Origin: Niveibacterium sp. SC-1
GTDB lineage: Bacteria > Pseudomonadota > Gammaproteobacteria > Burkholderiales > Rhodocyclaceae
Assembly (NCBI RefSeq): GCF_038235435.1
Contig: NZ_CP151275.1
Span: 2,976,001-3,040,000, forward strand
Length of the DNA: 64,000 nucleotides
Reading direction: 5' to 3'
Part shown: positions 17,343-27,017 of the stretch, piece after piece
How positions within the stretch are numbered: the stretch's first letter is position 1
Layout: each line of letters opens with the position of its first letter
Notes under the pieces: generated by a model
Databases searched by the model: none
Seen by the model: only the letters and a program-made list of their open reading frames with translations
What the model was told of the DNA's origin: nothing
Translations under genes and position numbers: made by a program

Positions 17343-20204
17343 ATGGGAAATCAGGGAACCGCAGTCGAACTCGCCGATCTGGCGGCACAGGAGATCTCGG
17401 GCGAGGTCTTGCTCGAGAAATACGCCAAGGGCAATGAACAGACGGTGCACGAAGTGCGCCGCCGCATCGCCCACGCCCTCGCGGCCGTCGAGCCCGAGGA
17501 CAAGCGAGGCGCCTGGGAGACCCGCTTCCTTGATGCACTCGAACGCGGCTTCGTGCCCGCGGGCCGGATCAATTCGGCCGCCGGCACCAAGCTCGCCGCC
17601 ACCCTGATCAACTGCTTCGTGCAGCCGGTGGGCGATTCGATCACCGAAGTGGTCGATGGCCGCCCGGGCATCTACACCGCGCTGGCGGAAGCGGCGGAAA
17701 CGATGCGCCGTGGCGGCGGCGTGGGCTACGACTTTTCCTCCATCCGCCCGGTCGGCGCCTTGGTGCGTGGCACGCAGAGCCGCGCCAGCGGGCCGGTCTC
17801 CTACATGCGCGTGTTCGACCGCTCCTGCGAGACCGTCGAATCGGCCGGCGCGCGCCGTGGCGCGCAGATGGGCGTGCTGCGCTGCGACCATCCGGACATT
17901 GAAGCCTTCATCCACGCCAAGGACCAGGGCGACCTCTCCAACTTCAACATCTCGGTCGGCGTCACCGACGAATTCATGCAGGCCGTCGAGAGCGACGGCG
18001 AAGTGGAACTCGCGCACAAGGCCGAGCCCGGCGCGGAGATCCGCGCTTCTGGTGGCTACCAGCGCGAGGACGGCAGCTGGGTCTACCGCAAGCTGCGGGC
18101 GCGCGAGCTGTGGGACCAGATCATGCGTTCCACCTACGACCACGCCGAACCCGGCATCCTCTTCCTCGACCGCATCAACCGGGACAACAACCTCTATTAC
18201 TGCGAGAGCATCGCCGCGACCAACCCCTGCGCGGAACAACCGCTGCCGCCCTATGGCTGCTGCTGCCTCGGCTCGATCAACCTGACGCCCTTCGTGCGCA
18301 AGCCCTTCGGCGAAGGCGCGAGTTTTGACTTCACGGCCTTCGGCGAGGTCGTCGAGGTCGCGATGCGCATGCTCGACAATGTGCTCGACGCGACCCACTG
18401 GCCGCTCGAAAAGCAGCAGCAAGAGGCCGCCAACAAGCGCCGCGTGGGCCTGGGCTTCACCGGCCTGGGTGACGCGCTGATCATGCTCGGCCTGCGCTAC
18501 GACACGGCCGAAGCCCGCGCCATGGGTTCGCGCATCTCGGAAGCCATGCGCGACCGCGCCTACCTCGCCTCGGTGAATCTTGCGGTGGAACGCGGCGCCT
18601 TCCCGCTCTTCAACGCCGACCTCTACCTCTCGGGCGGCAACTTCGCCTCGCGTCTGCCCGCCGAGATCAAGGACAAGATCCGTCGCCACGGCATCCGCAA
18701 CTCGCACCTGCTGTCGATCGCGCCGACCGGCACGATCTCGCTCGCCTTCGCCGACAACGCCTCGAACGGTATCGAACCCCCGTTCTCCTGGACCTACACC
18801 CGCAAGAAGCGCATGCCCGACGGCACCTTCAAGGAGTACCAGGTCGAGGACTACGCCTGGCGCGCCTATCGTCACCTGGGTGGCGACGTCAATGCGCTGC
18901 CGCCGGCCTTTGTCACTGCGCTTGCGATCTCCGCGCAGGCCCACAAGGACATGGTCGCGGCCGTCGCGCCCTACATCGACACCTCGATTTCCAAGACGGT
19001 GAACGTGCCGGCCGACTACCCCTACGCGGACTTCGAGGATCTCTACCTCGACGCCTGGAAGGCCGGCCTCAAGGGGCTTGCCACCTATCGACCCAACAGC
19101 GTGCTCGGCTCAGTGCTGTCGGTGGACGCGCCCTCGGAAAAGAAGCTGCCGCAGGACATCGAACTCGCCGATCCGAACCGGCGCCTCTCGATCAAGTCCC
19201 TGCCCGCACCGGTGCTTGCCAGCCTGCGCTGGCCCGGGCGCCCGGAACTGCCGGACGGCAACGCCGCCTGGACCTACATGCTGCCCACCCCCCAGGGCGA
19301 GTTCGCGATCTTTGTCGGGCACCTGAACAACAGCGAAGACGAACGCCGCGGAGCCTTTCCCTTCGAGGTCTGGGTCAACGGTGCTGACCAGCCGCGCGGC
19401 CTCGGCGCCGTTGCCAAGACACTCTCCATGGACATGCGTGCCAACGACCGCGCCTGGCTCAAGCTCAAGCTGGACACCCTCGCCAAGACCGTGGGCGAAC
19501 GCGCTTTTGAATTCCCCACGCCGCCCAATGGCGAACGCAAGCTCGTACCCGGCATCGTTGCAGCCTTTGCCCAGGTCGTACGCTACCGCTGCGAGAAGCT
19601 TGGTGCCTTCGAGATCGACCTGCCGACGCCGGTGCTCGACGCCGTCTTCAGCCTGCAGGAACCACGCACCGGCACCGACGGCACGCTCTCCTGGACGGTG
19701 GACATCAGCAACCCGGCCTCGGGTGAAGAGTTCGTGCTGGGCCTCAAGGAAATCACCCTGCCGGATGGCGTGACGCGCCCCTATTCCATGTGGCTCTCGG
19801 GCAACTACCCGCGCGCACTCGACGGCCTCTCGCAGATCCTCTCGCTCGACATGCGGGTCATGGACCCCGCCTGGATCGGCATGAAGCTGCGGAAACTGCT
19901 CAACTACCCCGAGCCGCTCGGCGACTTCATGGCCTTCGTGCCCGGCACGCGCCGCCAGCAGAACTGGCCCTCCACGGTCGCCTACCTCGCGCGCCTCATC
20001 ATCCACCGCTACGCGATGCTCGGCGTGCTGGACGAGAACGGCTACCCGACCCGTGAAATGGGCATCCTCGAAGCCCCGCGCACCGAGCAGGAGCCCGAAC
20101 TGATGCAAGGCGGGCTGTGCACCGAATGCGGCAACTACGCCGTCATCCGCAAGGACGGCTGCGACTTCTGCACTGCCTGCGGAGCTGTTGGCACCTGCGG
20201 GTGA
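17343..20204 (+). CDS. nrdJ: Adenosylcobalamin-dependent (class II) ribonucleotide reductase
   Basis: A 953-residue single-chain enzyme that reduces ribonucleotides to deoxyribonucleotides using an adenosylcobalamin radical. Active-site motif N-P-C-A-E at 294-298 (thiyl Cys296, Glu298); [19 protein letters not shown] and [10 protein letters not shown] are class II/I barrel marks. Residues about 650-900 contain two tandem TSCPD-like units (compare [18 protein letters not shown] with [18 protein letters not shown]). The C-terminus has two CxxC pairs (926/929 and 943/946), probably zinc or redox-active, plus C952. ATG 17343 follows GGGAGGATGG. No cobalamin riboswitch was seen in the 50-base leader. 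It gives oxygen-independent dNTP synthesis. Confidence 0.95.
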   Translation: MGNQGTAVELADLAAQEISGEVLLEKYAKGNEQTVHEVRRRIAHALAAVEPEDKRGAWETRFLDALERGFVPAGRINSAAGTKLAATLINCFVQPVGDSITEVVDGRPGIYTALAEAAETMRRGGGVGYDFSSIRPVGALVRGTQSRASGPVSYMRVFDRSCETVESAGARRGAQMGVLRCDHPDIEAFIHAKDQGDLSNFNISVGVTDEFMQAVESDGEVELAHKAEPGAEIRASGGYQREDGSWVYRKLRARELWDQIMRSTYDHAEPGILFLDRINRDNNLYYCESIAATNPCAEQPLPPYGCCCLGSINLTPFVRKPFGEGASFDFTAFGEVVEVAMRMLDNVLDATHWPLEKQQQEAANKRRVGLGFTGLGDALIMLGLRYDTAEARAMGSRISEAMRDRAYLASVNLAVERGAFPLFNADLYLSGGNFASRLPAEIKDKIRRHGIRNSHLLSIAPTGTISLAFADNASNGIEPPFSWTYTRKKRMPDGTFKEYQVEDYAWRAYRHLGGDVNALPPAFVTALAISAQAHKDMVAAVAPYIDTSISKTVNVPADYPYADFEDLYLDAWKAGLKGLATYRPNSVLGSVLSVDAPSEKKLPQDIELADPNRRLSIKSLPAPVLASLRWPGRPELPDGNAAWTYMLPTPQGEFAIFVGHLNNSEDERRGAFPFEVWVNGADQPRGLGAVAKTLSMDMRANDRAWLKLKLDTLAKTVGERAFEFPTPPNGERKLVPGIVAAFAQVVRYRCEKLGAFEIDLPTPVLDAVFSLQEPRTGTDGTLSWTVDISNPASGEEFVLGLKEITLPDGVTRPYSMWLSGNYPRALDGLSQILSLDMRVMDPAWIGMKLRKLLNYPEPLGDFMAFVPGTRRQQNWPSTVAYLARLIIHRYAMLGVLDENGYPTREMGILEAPRTEQEPELMQGGLCTECGNYAVIRKDGCDFCTACGAVGTCG

Positions 20205-20247
20205 AGGCGACGCCTCTGCGGCCGATATGCCGCAGGTTTGGCGGTGC

Positions 20248-20312
20248 ACCATGGAGTGTAAGTTTTCGCCCATAAGGTGAAAACTCACGCACCATGAAGT
20301 GAAAGTCCGCGC
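20248..20312. repeat. Three degenerate tandem units of about 21-22 bp downstream of nrdJ
   Basis: Units beginning at about 20248, 20270 and 20291 share the pattern CCAT-(G)RAGTGWAARYT. Units 1 and 3 match at 16 of the first 19 bases; unit 2 is more diverged. Unit 1 with unit 2 also forms an imperfect inverted repeat around AGTTTTCGCC/GGTGAAAACT. No ORF explains it. Confidence 0.55.
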
Positions 20313-20351
20313 CGGCATTGGGTTTCCGCGGGAAATACCTTTGCATGCCTC

Positions 20352-20382
20352 AAAAGCCCCCAAATTGTTGGGGGCTTTTTTT
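20352..20382. terminator. Intrinsic terminator between nrdJ and the NRPS operon
   Basis: A 12-bp perfect stem (20352-20363 with 20368-20379), loop ATTG, then a T-run to 20382 on the plus strand and TTTT within the minus-strand arm. It serves nrdJ and possibly the convergent operon ending at 20467. Confidence 0.9.
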
Positions 20383-20466
20383 GACTGGCGCGGGCTCTCG
20401 CCGCCAGAACTTTCAAAAAGTTGATGCGCGGGGCCACCTCTCCACCCAACGAAAACCCGTAGAACT

Positions 20467-21060
20467 TCACCGACTCAGCCAACGCTGCAGCTGGTCAACC
20501 GAAAACGCAATCAGCACTGTTCCTGGAAGCATTCCCAGAATGGAGCCGAGAACAAAATCCTTGAAGCGTAGATGTGACGCGCCGGCAATCATGTTGACGA
20601 CGGCGAACGGCGCAATGGGCAACATCCGGATAATGATGACCGCCAGCAAACCACGTTCGGCGAGACGACGACTAACCTGATTGATCCGCTCCCCACCGAA
20701 GTGACGCAGACCCTCGTGCCCCAGGTAGTTGCCAATCGAGTAGCTGCAGATGGCGCCCAGTGTCGTACCCAGCAAGGTATGGATGATTCCCAGCCACGGA
20801 CCGAGCAACAGGGAGCTTGCAACGATGATGGCGCCGAGCGGTACCGACAGCACACTCGCAAGGAATACGCAGGCGAGGACACACCATGCAGAAAGCTCAC
20901 GTACAGAGATGCGCGTCCTTGCGACGAGTTCTTTAAACCCTGCGACGTCGCCAGGGCCGTACGCTTTCCAGAGGACGGCCAGCCCGACCAGGCAAAGCAC
21001 CAGCAACACGAGGAGCGACGCACGAACCGCCAGAGCGCGATTCGATGGCATTGGCGTCAC
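20467..21060 (-). CDS. TVP38/TMEM64 (DedA-like, SNARE-associated) membrane protein
   Basis: A 197-residue inner-membrane protein. TM at about 12-32, then the VTT/SNARE-associated domain with LSVPLGAIIVASSLLLGPWLGIIHTLLGTTLGAICSYSIGNYLG, the charged turn [30 protein letters not shown] and KDFVLGSILGMLPGTVLIAF. The family is linked to membrane lipid handling and scrambling (eukaryotic VMP1/TMEM41B, bacterial DedA). GTG at 21060 overlaps the NRPS stop (GTGA), so it is translationally coupled; ATG at 21051 is the alternative start. It is the last gene of the patatin-NRPS operon, suggesting movement of the lipid product or substrate (inference). Confidence 0.88.
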   Translation of the reverse strand: MTPMPSNRALAVRASLLVLLVLCLVGLAVLWKAYGPGDVAGFKELVARTRISVRELSAWCVLACVFLASVLSVPLGAIIVASSLLLGPWLGIIHTLLGTTLGAICSYSIGNYLGHEGLRHFGGERINQVSRRLAERGLLAVIIIRMLPIAPFAVVNMIAGASHLRFKDFVLGSILGMLPGTVLIAFSVDQLQRWLSR

Positions 21061-24000
21061 AAGACCGCACCGGTCAGACCCGTCGTCGCCTTGTCGAGAC
21101 AGGATCTGAGCGCCCCTGCCAGCTCATTTACGTTGAGCTTTTCGAACATCGATCCATGCAGGCCGCGCACAACCAGTTCAGGTGAGTCCGCAGCGAGGAT
21201 TCGGCGCCAGGCTTTGAACAACAGAGGATCCCAGCGCACGAGCCCGCTGGAGCGGATAAAAACTGTTTTCCCCGCATAGGGTTTGACGTGATAGTCGGCC
21301 ATCGCGTTGATCTGCCCAAGCAAGCCGGGATCACTGAACAAGGCGCCCAGGTGCCGGCCGTTCATGCTGAATTCCTGGGCGTTCAAATGGCAAGCCAGCC
21401 ACTTCATGGAACGCCAGAAGATTGCACTACGCAGCATTCGCCCGGGATAGGCAGCGTCGACGAGGCATAGCTGGGTCACAGGGAATTGCTTTGCCTGAAG
21501 CAAGCGCGCCGTTTCAAGCGCGGCAATGCCACCCACCGAGAAGCCAGCAAGCGCACCAGGCAGGCCGCGGACCATTATCTGTTCAGCGTAACAACGAGCA
21601 ATTTCCTGGAAACTGCTCGCCACCTTGGTCTCCGTCCCGGTCACTGGCGGCTGCAGCATGTAAAAGTCGCAGGCATCGCCCAAAGCTTCCGCCAGCGCCT
21701 TGAAACGAATGAGATCGCCCTGCCCCGAAGCCGCGAAATACAATGGCATGCCGCGCTCCTTCCGGCTGAGGTGCAGCATGACGCCCTCAACAGGCGTCTT
21801 GTTGGCCCCTCCATCGAACCGCACCGCCAGCTGCTCGATTGTCGGGTACTCGATCAACGTGAAAAGCGGCACAGCGTGGCCGAGCAAGGTTTCCATGCCC
21901 GCGAGGATGTCGACTGCAGCCAGCGAATCTCCGCCAACGTCGAAGAAATTGTCCGTCACATGCAGGTCGTTCCGCTTCAGGACTGACTGCCACAATGCCA
22001 GCGAAGCGTGCTCCAGCACACTCACTGGCTGCCGAGATGCGGTTGGCATTGACTGCAAACCAGGATCCGGCAGCAGATCGTAGGCAATCTTGCCGCTGCT
22101 GTTCAAGGGCAATTCAGGCAGGCAGGATATGCCCGCCGGCAGCATGTAATCAGGCAGGCGGCTCGCCAGATAGCGGCGAATGTGGCCCGCCTGAAGCGGC
22201 TGAGACCCGGCCACCCAGGCGTAGATTTTTCCGTTGCCGTGACAATCTAACAACTTCACGGCGACCTGCTTCACAGCATCGAACGACAACAGCGCGGCCT
22301 CTATCTCACCCAACTCTATGCGGTAACCCCGCAGCTTGATCTGGCGATCGGTTCTCCCGACAAAATGCAGATTGCCATCGGTCGCCAGCCAGCCCCGGTC
22401 ACCGCTGCGATACATGCGCTCGCCGGGCAGGAACGGATCGTCAAGGAAAGCCTCACTGTCGAGGGCTCTTTGCTTGAGATAACCGCGAGCGATTGCCGGG
22501 CCAGCGATATAAACCTCTCCCACTGCTCCGAACGGCAGCATCTGGTGGCGACCATCGAGGATATAGATGCGCGTGTCATCTATGGCCCGCCCTACCGGCA
22601 GGACCATACTGGCCGGCTGCGTGCTGCACTCCCAGGCCGTTGCAAAGATGGCCGTCTCGGTGGGTCCGTAAACGTTGAACAGCCGACCTCCGATCTCGGC
22701 AATGAAGCGGTTGGCCAATTCGGCGGGCAGGACTTCGCCGCCGCAGCAGGCAATCCGCAGTTTGAGCGTGGAGTGCTCCACCGACGTGCCAGGAATGGAA
22801 TCGAGCAGGCCGCGCAAAGTCGACGGCACCAGGGCCAAGATCGTCACCTGATGGCGGACGACGAAATCGCCGAGCGTGCCCGGTGATAGCCGTCCGGGCC
22901 GCGGCAATGCGACGCTGGCGCCATTGATCAAGGGCACCAGCAACTCGATCAATGAGGGATCAAAAGTCGCCTGCGTGCATTGCCCGGTGCGATCCGAAGG
23001 TTCCACCTTGTAAGTCCGGGAAATCCAGGTGAGACGACGGGCCAGCGCAGCGTGCTCGAGCATGACCCCCTTGGGCCGTCCGGTCGATCCCGAGGTAAAC
23101 AACACGTACGCCAGATCGCCATGTTGCGGCTGTCTGGTTTGCGCCACCGAGTCTCCGGTCAGCGGGGTCGCATCGACAACCTGCAGCTTCGCGTGCATGT
23201 CCGCAAAGCGCTCGAACTGCGGCGCTTGCAGCAATAGCGCGATAGCCTCGCTGTCATCGAGGATGAGCTGCAAGCGCGCCAGCGGCATGTCTGGATCGAG
23301 CGGCAGGAATGCGGCCCCGGCTTTGCTGATCGCCAGCATGGCTGCAACCATTTCCGGCGAACGTTCGATGACGGTCGCCACCACCCGATCCGGCCCAGCC
23401 CCAAGAGTCAACAGGCGCTGCGCCAGCTGGTCCGCCCAGCGATTCAGGCTGCCATAGTCCAGCTCACCCTCTTCCCAGACCAGAGCCACAGCATCCGGTG
23501 CAAGTGCAGCCTGGCGTTCGAACTGCAAGATATAGGGATCAGCCGATGGCTCAGGCCGGACATCCGGCAACAGAGTCCGCAGCTCCGTTGAAGGGACCAA
23601 CGGAAGTGTTTCGACCTTCCGCTCGGGTTCATCTGCCATCAGCCGCATCAGAAAAGCGAGGCGTTGGCCAAGATAAGCGACTTCATCCGCTGAAAAACAG
23701 GAGGGGCTCGCTTCGAGCGCCAGCTCGGCATCCTGGTTCGCCTGAAATTCACACAAGGTGATGCCAAGTGGATAACGGGCCAGCCCGGAAAAAATCTGCC
23801 GTGCTCCGCAGCAACGCCCGGCACCGAAATTCAGGTCATAATCCTGCCGTTCGTAAGAAAAAATCACATCGAAAATACTGTCGCGATGCTGGCGAATGGC
23901 CATCAGATGCCGCGCCAATTCGCTGACCGGATATCTGTGGTGGCGAACTGCAGTCTTCAGCGAAACATTTACCGATTCGATCAATTCGCGCACGGTCATG

Positions 24001-24923
24001 CCTGGCCTCAGCCTGACCACCAGCGGAAATACGCTGACGAACATGCCGGGTGTCTCACGATATCGCTTGCCCGCACGATTCAGGCTCGGCAAACCGATCA
24101 CGATCTCGTCCCGGTCGTAGATCCGCGCGAGATAGGTAGCAATGACGGCGACCATGAAACCAAAGAGAGTCGTCCCCAGCGCGCTTGCAACGTATCCCAG
24201 GCGGTCGCACTCTGCGCGAGACAGGGTCTGTGTCACGACATGGGCCGGCTGCAGACCTTCGCTAACGACATGCGGATATCGCCGTTCGAAAAGAGGTGCT
24301 GGCAAAACCGGCATTTCATGCTGCCAGAACGTGGCATCCCGCTCGCAGGCCGGTGAGCCCCGGTACTCCAGTGACTCCATGACAAACGCCCGGTAGCCCG
24401 AATCACTTGTCGCAGGCGACGGCTTGCCGGCAGCCAGCGCGTTGTAGATGCTCGCCCAGCGCTGCATCACCAGCGAGGTACCCCAACCATCCATGATCAA
24501 ATGGTGAAACTGGATGGTCAGGCCGTGCAGGGTGTCGCTATGGCGTAGCAACGCGAAACGCCAGGGCGGCGTGCCATCGAACGCGAACGGCTCCTTCATC
24601 CAGGCCTGCCACCAAGCCCGCATCGCGGCCAGAGGCTCGTCAGTCGCCGGAATATTGACCAGTTTCAGCGGCGCGTCATAAGTCGCGAGAAGCCGCTGCC
24701 CGCCCTCAGGCAGTGGGACCAGGCGCAGCGCCTCGGTTTCGGCCACCATGCAGGCCAATGCCTGCTGAAGGAGCGCAAGATCGAAAGGGCCGTCGAAATA
24801 CCCGGCACCACCGATGTTGAGATGCGTACTGCCCGGCCAGGCCCGCTGGTCAAGCCAGACCTCTTGCTGACTTAATGACAAAGGGATGATCTCGACAGCT
24901 AGCGTATCGCCGCACGATCCCAT
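21057..24923 (-). CDS. Single-module non-ribosomal peptide synthetase, C-A-PCP-TE
   Basis: A 1288-residue protein. Condensation domain about 10-440 with intact HHxxxDG at 140-146 (H141, D145). Adenylation domain about 460-950: A3 LFTSGSTGRPKG (608-619), A4 TFDPS with Asp655 that anchors an alpha-amino group, A5 NVYGPTE (750-756), A7 YRSGDR, A8 GRTDRQIKLRGYRIELGEIE, catalytic Lys945. Carrier domain with phosphopantetheine Ser1000 (FFDVGGDS). Thioesterase about 1055-1280 with triad Ser1129 (GFSVG), Asp1156, His1256. A leading C domain with no upstream module suggests acyl transfer onto the amino acid, i.e. a lipo-amino acid product. ATG 24923 follows GGAGGAG and overlaps the patatin gene by 25 bases. 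Substrate unresolved; no PPTase or MbtH here. Confidence 0.93.
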   Translation of the reverse strand: MGSCGDTLAVEIIPLSLSQQEVWLDQRAWPGSTHLNIGGAGYFDGPFDLALLQQALACMVAETEALRLVPLPEGGQRLLATYDAPLKLVNIPATDEPLAAMRAWWQAWMKEPFAFDGTPPWRFALLRHSDTLHGLTIQFHHLIMDGWGTSLVMQRWASIYNALAAGKPSPATSDSGYRAFVMESLEYRGSPACERDATFWQHEMPVLPAPLFERRYPHVVSEGLQPAHVVTQTLSRAECDRLGYVASALGTTLFGFMVAVIATYLARIYDRDEIVIGLPSLNRAGKRYRETPGMFVSVFPLVVRLRPGMTVRELIESVNVSLKTAVRHHRYPVSELARHLMAIRQHRDSIFDVIFSYERQDYDLNFGAGRCCGARQIFSGLARYPLGITLCEFQANQDAELALEASPSCFSADEVAYLGQRLAFLMRLMADEPERKVETLPLVPSTELRTLLPDVRPEPSADPYILQFERQAALAPDAVALVWEEGELDYGSLNRWADQLAQRLLTLGAGPDRVVATVIERSPEMVAAMLAISKAGAAFLPLDPDMPLARLQLILDDSEAIALLLQAPQFERFADMHAKLQVVDATPLTGDSVAQTRQPQHGDLAYVLFTSGSTGRPKGVMLEHAALARRLTWISRTYKVEPSDRTGQCTQATFDPSLIELLVPLINGASVALPRPGRLSPGTLGDFVVRHQVTILALVPSTLRGLLDSIPGTSVEHSTLKLRIACCGGEVLPAELANRFIAEIGGRLFNVYGPTETAIFATAWECSTQPASMVLPVGRAIDDTRIYILDGRHQMLPFGAVGEVYIAGPAIARGYLKQRALDSEAFLDDPFLPGERMYRSGDRGWLATDGNLHFVGRTDRQIKLRGYRIELGEIEAALLSFDAVKQVAVKLLDCHGNGKIYAWVAGSQPLQAGHIRRYLASRLPDYMLPAGISCLPELPLNSSGKIAYDLLPDPGLQSMPTASRQPVSVLEHASLALWQSVLKRNDLHVTDNFFDVGGDSLAAVDILAGMETLLGHAVPLFTLIEYPTIEQLAVRFDGGANKTPVEGVMLHLSRKERGMPLYFAASGQGDLIRFKALAEALGDACDFYMLQPPVTGTETKVASSFQEIARCYAEQIMVRGLPGALAGFSVGGIAALETARLLQAKQFPVTQLCLVDAAYPGRMLRSAIFWRSMKWLACHLNAQEFSMNGRHLGALFSDPGLLGQINAMADYHVKPYAGKTVFIRSSGLVRWDPLLFKAWRRILAADSPELVVRGLHGSMFEKLNVNELAGALRSCLDKATTGLTGAVL

Positions 24924-26680
24924 CTGGAAATCTCCTCCATGGCGTAGCGATAACCCGCATCGGCAATTTTGTCGGCTTGTCGATAGGCCATCAGCGGATA
25001 TCCAGCGACTGGCGGCTCAAGGCAAAAGTCTGCCTGAGCCATGGTTCGCGCCCGCTGGTGGATGCCACCGATATGACCCGCCCGATAGAGGATCGAGCCA
25101 ATCGAAGGTGTCCTGTCGCCGGTCTCCCGCAAGTAGCCCTTGAGGGTCCGCAAAACAGAAAGACGCTGCAGAGCGGGATCGACGCTCAGGATTTCGCGCA
25201 CGTCGACATCCACGGCAATGATGCTGCCATTGCCGCGGCGGCGTTCGAGCGGCGTTCCGAGCCGGCCGCGCATGGAACTGACCGGGACGTTGTCGAGAAT
25301 CGCGCCATCGACCAGCAGCTCACCGTCGTACAACACCGGAGGCAACAAACCCGCTGGCGAATTGCTGGCCAGCACCGCACGCCAGAGCAGGCCGCTGTCC
25401 TGCACCGTCGTACAGGCCCGACTGAGGTTACAGGCCGCAGTAAAGAACGGACGCCACAATTGCTCGATGCGTATATCGCCGAACATGCGCCGCAGATCAC
25501 GCTCCATACGCTTGCCGGAGAGCAGCGAAATCAACGGTAGCGTCGGTCGTTCGCCGCCCAAAGCAAACCGCTGAGTCCTATCGCGAATTTCATCGATCGG
25601 CAGTCCGCAGGCGTATTGCGCACCGATCAGCGCGCCCATGCTGTTACCGCCGAGCACGTCGATGGGAATACCGCTTTCTTCGAGCGCCCGCAAAACGCCG
25701 AGATGCGAAAAGCCTCGCGCCCCACCACCGCCTAGGACGACACCCACCGCCCGACTCGTCAGATAGCGCGCCAGTCGCGCGTAGTCGCCCTGATGCTCGG
25801 CCCGCAATGGATAGACCCGTTCAAAGTCGCGCGCGGCCCAAGCGAGCACGTCGCCCGGCCGCTCGGCCTGGGCCCTGTGAAGCAGCGCCAGATGCTTGCG
25901 CTTCATGACGAAACCGGGCTCTGTCGTTAGCGTATTCTCCACCGCCGACACATCGCTCGATTCGTCCTCGGCCGCAACGAAGACAACCTGATCAGCCTGC
26001 CGAAATGCCATGTGCATTCTTCTCGAATCACTGGCATCGGTTTCCAGCACGATGAAATCGAACTGCTGCTCCAGTTCGTCCAGTTGCACGGTATCGAGCG
26101 TCTCGTCGCGAAATCGTCCGGTTCGCCCCATATTCGCCAAAGCCTTGGCCAGGCCTTCACAAACGTCTGCCGCCAGGCGGGCATCGCGCAGCGGTATGAC
26201 AACAATGGTGTGGGCTCTCTTTTGCTCGGCCAGTTGCACGGAATAGCGCAACTGTCGGTAGACCGCCTGGGCGAACATCCTGTTCAAAGGCACGGGATGA
26301 CGCTTGAGAAGCGCTTCGAAACTTTCGCGGCCGAGCAACGCAATAGTCGAATCCCGCAACGCCGTGACATCGGCAAAGCGTGTCTGCTGCAGGATCATGC
26401 TGGTTTCGCCAACCGCCTCGCCCGGACATATTTCATTGTAGAGGCTTAGCTTACCGTCCGGATCGCGCCGCGATACCCTCAGGCGACCACTAACGACGAT
26501 CAGCATGCTTTCCGAGGGGTCACCCTCACGCAGAACGAGGTGCCCGCCCTTGACCGTCTGTAATTCCAGTTCGCCGGCGACATCTCGCAACACCTGTTCA
26601 TCCAGGCGGCCAAAGAGCCGGCTGGCAAGCAGCACTCCGACCAGCTTATCCAAGGAAAGCGGCGCCGTCAGTCTACTCAC
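24899..26680 (-). CDS. cNMP-binding patatin-like phospholipase (NTE family)
   Basis: A 593-residue protein. The cyclic-nucleotide-binding-like domain (about 15-140) has EGDPSESMLIVVSGRLRVSRRD and PGEAVGETSMI. A linker (about 155-300) resembles the Rossmann-like segment of NTE proteins. The patatin domain (about 310-500) has the oxyanion loop GGGGARGFSHLGVL, nucleophile Ser347 in GNSMG and Asp458 in LVDGAILDNVP, the complete Ser-Asp dyad. It is expected to hydrolyse (lyso)phospholipids at the membrane under a ligand-sensing domain. First clear gene of the operon with the NRPS and the TVP38 protein, so it may release acyl chains or act on the product (inference). Confidence 0.93.
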   Translation of the reverse strand: MSRLTAPLSLDKLVGVLLASRLFGRLDEQVLRDVAGELELQTVKGGHLVLREGDPSESMLIVVSGRLRVSRRDPDGKLSLYNEICPGEAVGETSMILQQTRFADVTALRDSTIALLGRESFEALLKRHPVPLNRMFAQAVYRQLRYSVQLAEQKRAHTIVVIPLRDARLAADVCEGLAKALANMGRTGRFRDETLDTVQLDELEQQFDFIVLETDASDSRRMHMAFRQADQVVFVAAEDESSDVSAVENTLTTEPGFVMKRKHLALLHRAQAERPGDVLAWAARDFERVYPLRAEHQGDYARLARYLTSRAVGVVLGGGGARGFSHLGVLRALEESGIPIDVLGGNSMGALIGAQYACGLPIDEIRDRTQRFALGGERPTLPLISLLSGKRMERDLRRMFGDIRIEQLWRPFFTAACNLSRACTTVQDSGLLWRAVLASNSPAGLLPPVLYDGELLVDGAILDNVPVSSMRGRLGTPLERRRGNGSIIAVDVDVREILSVDPALQRLSVLRTLKGYLRETGDRTPSIGSILYRAGHIGGIHQRARTMAQADFCLEPPVAGYPLMAYRQADKIADAGYRYAMEEISRWDRAAIR

Positions 26681-26895
26681 GTTCGCACCCCGCGATCAGC
26701 CTTCAAACCGGGCTGATTGGGCAACTGACGGTGCCGGACGTCCGCACACGTTGCCGTCCCGATGTCACGCTCCGCCCACCCGTTCAAGACTCGTCTTGCC
26801 AGCGCGCGAAAATCACCGCCAAGAACGCAACCCCCGTCGCCAGTTTTCAGGATCATCTCCTCCAGCCCTTCCGCACCATCTGGTTGAAAATCCAT
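26677..26895 (-). CDS. Possible small or truncated ORF upstream of the patatin gene
   Basis: A 72-residue frame from ATG 26895 whose stop overlaps the patatin ATG (ATGA). The frame is open further upstream until it enters the insertion-sequence end at 27018, so it could be the 3' remnant of a gene broken by the insertion. The readable part is LEEMILKTGDGGCVLGGDFRALARRVLNG; I do not recognise it. The overlap with the next gene supports it; lack of a clear ribosome binding site argues against. The rest of the 26896-27017 interval shows nothing else. Confidence 0.3.
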   Translation of the reverse strand: MDFQPDGAEGLEEMILKTGDGGCVLGGDFRALARRVLNGWAERDIGTATCADVRHRQLPNQPGLKADRGVRT

Positions 26896-27017
26896 ATGCC
26901 ATAGGGGGATTCCTGCGTACGGCTTTCCATTTAAGGCCGATCGACTCCTGCACTCAAAGAAATATTCCCGTGCAGTTGGGCAGAATTCCTGTTTCTTAAG
27001 TGGTTTCTCCGCCGGGT

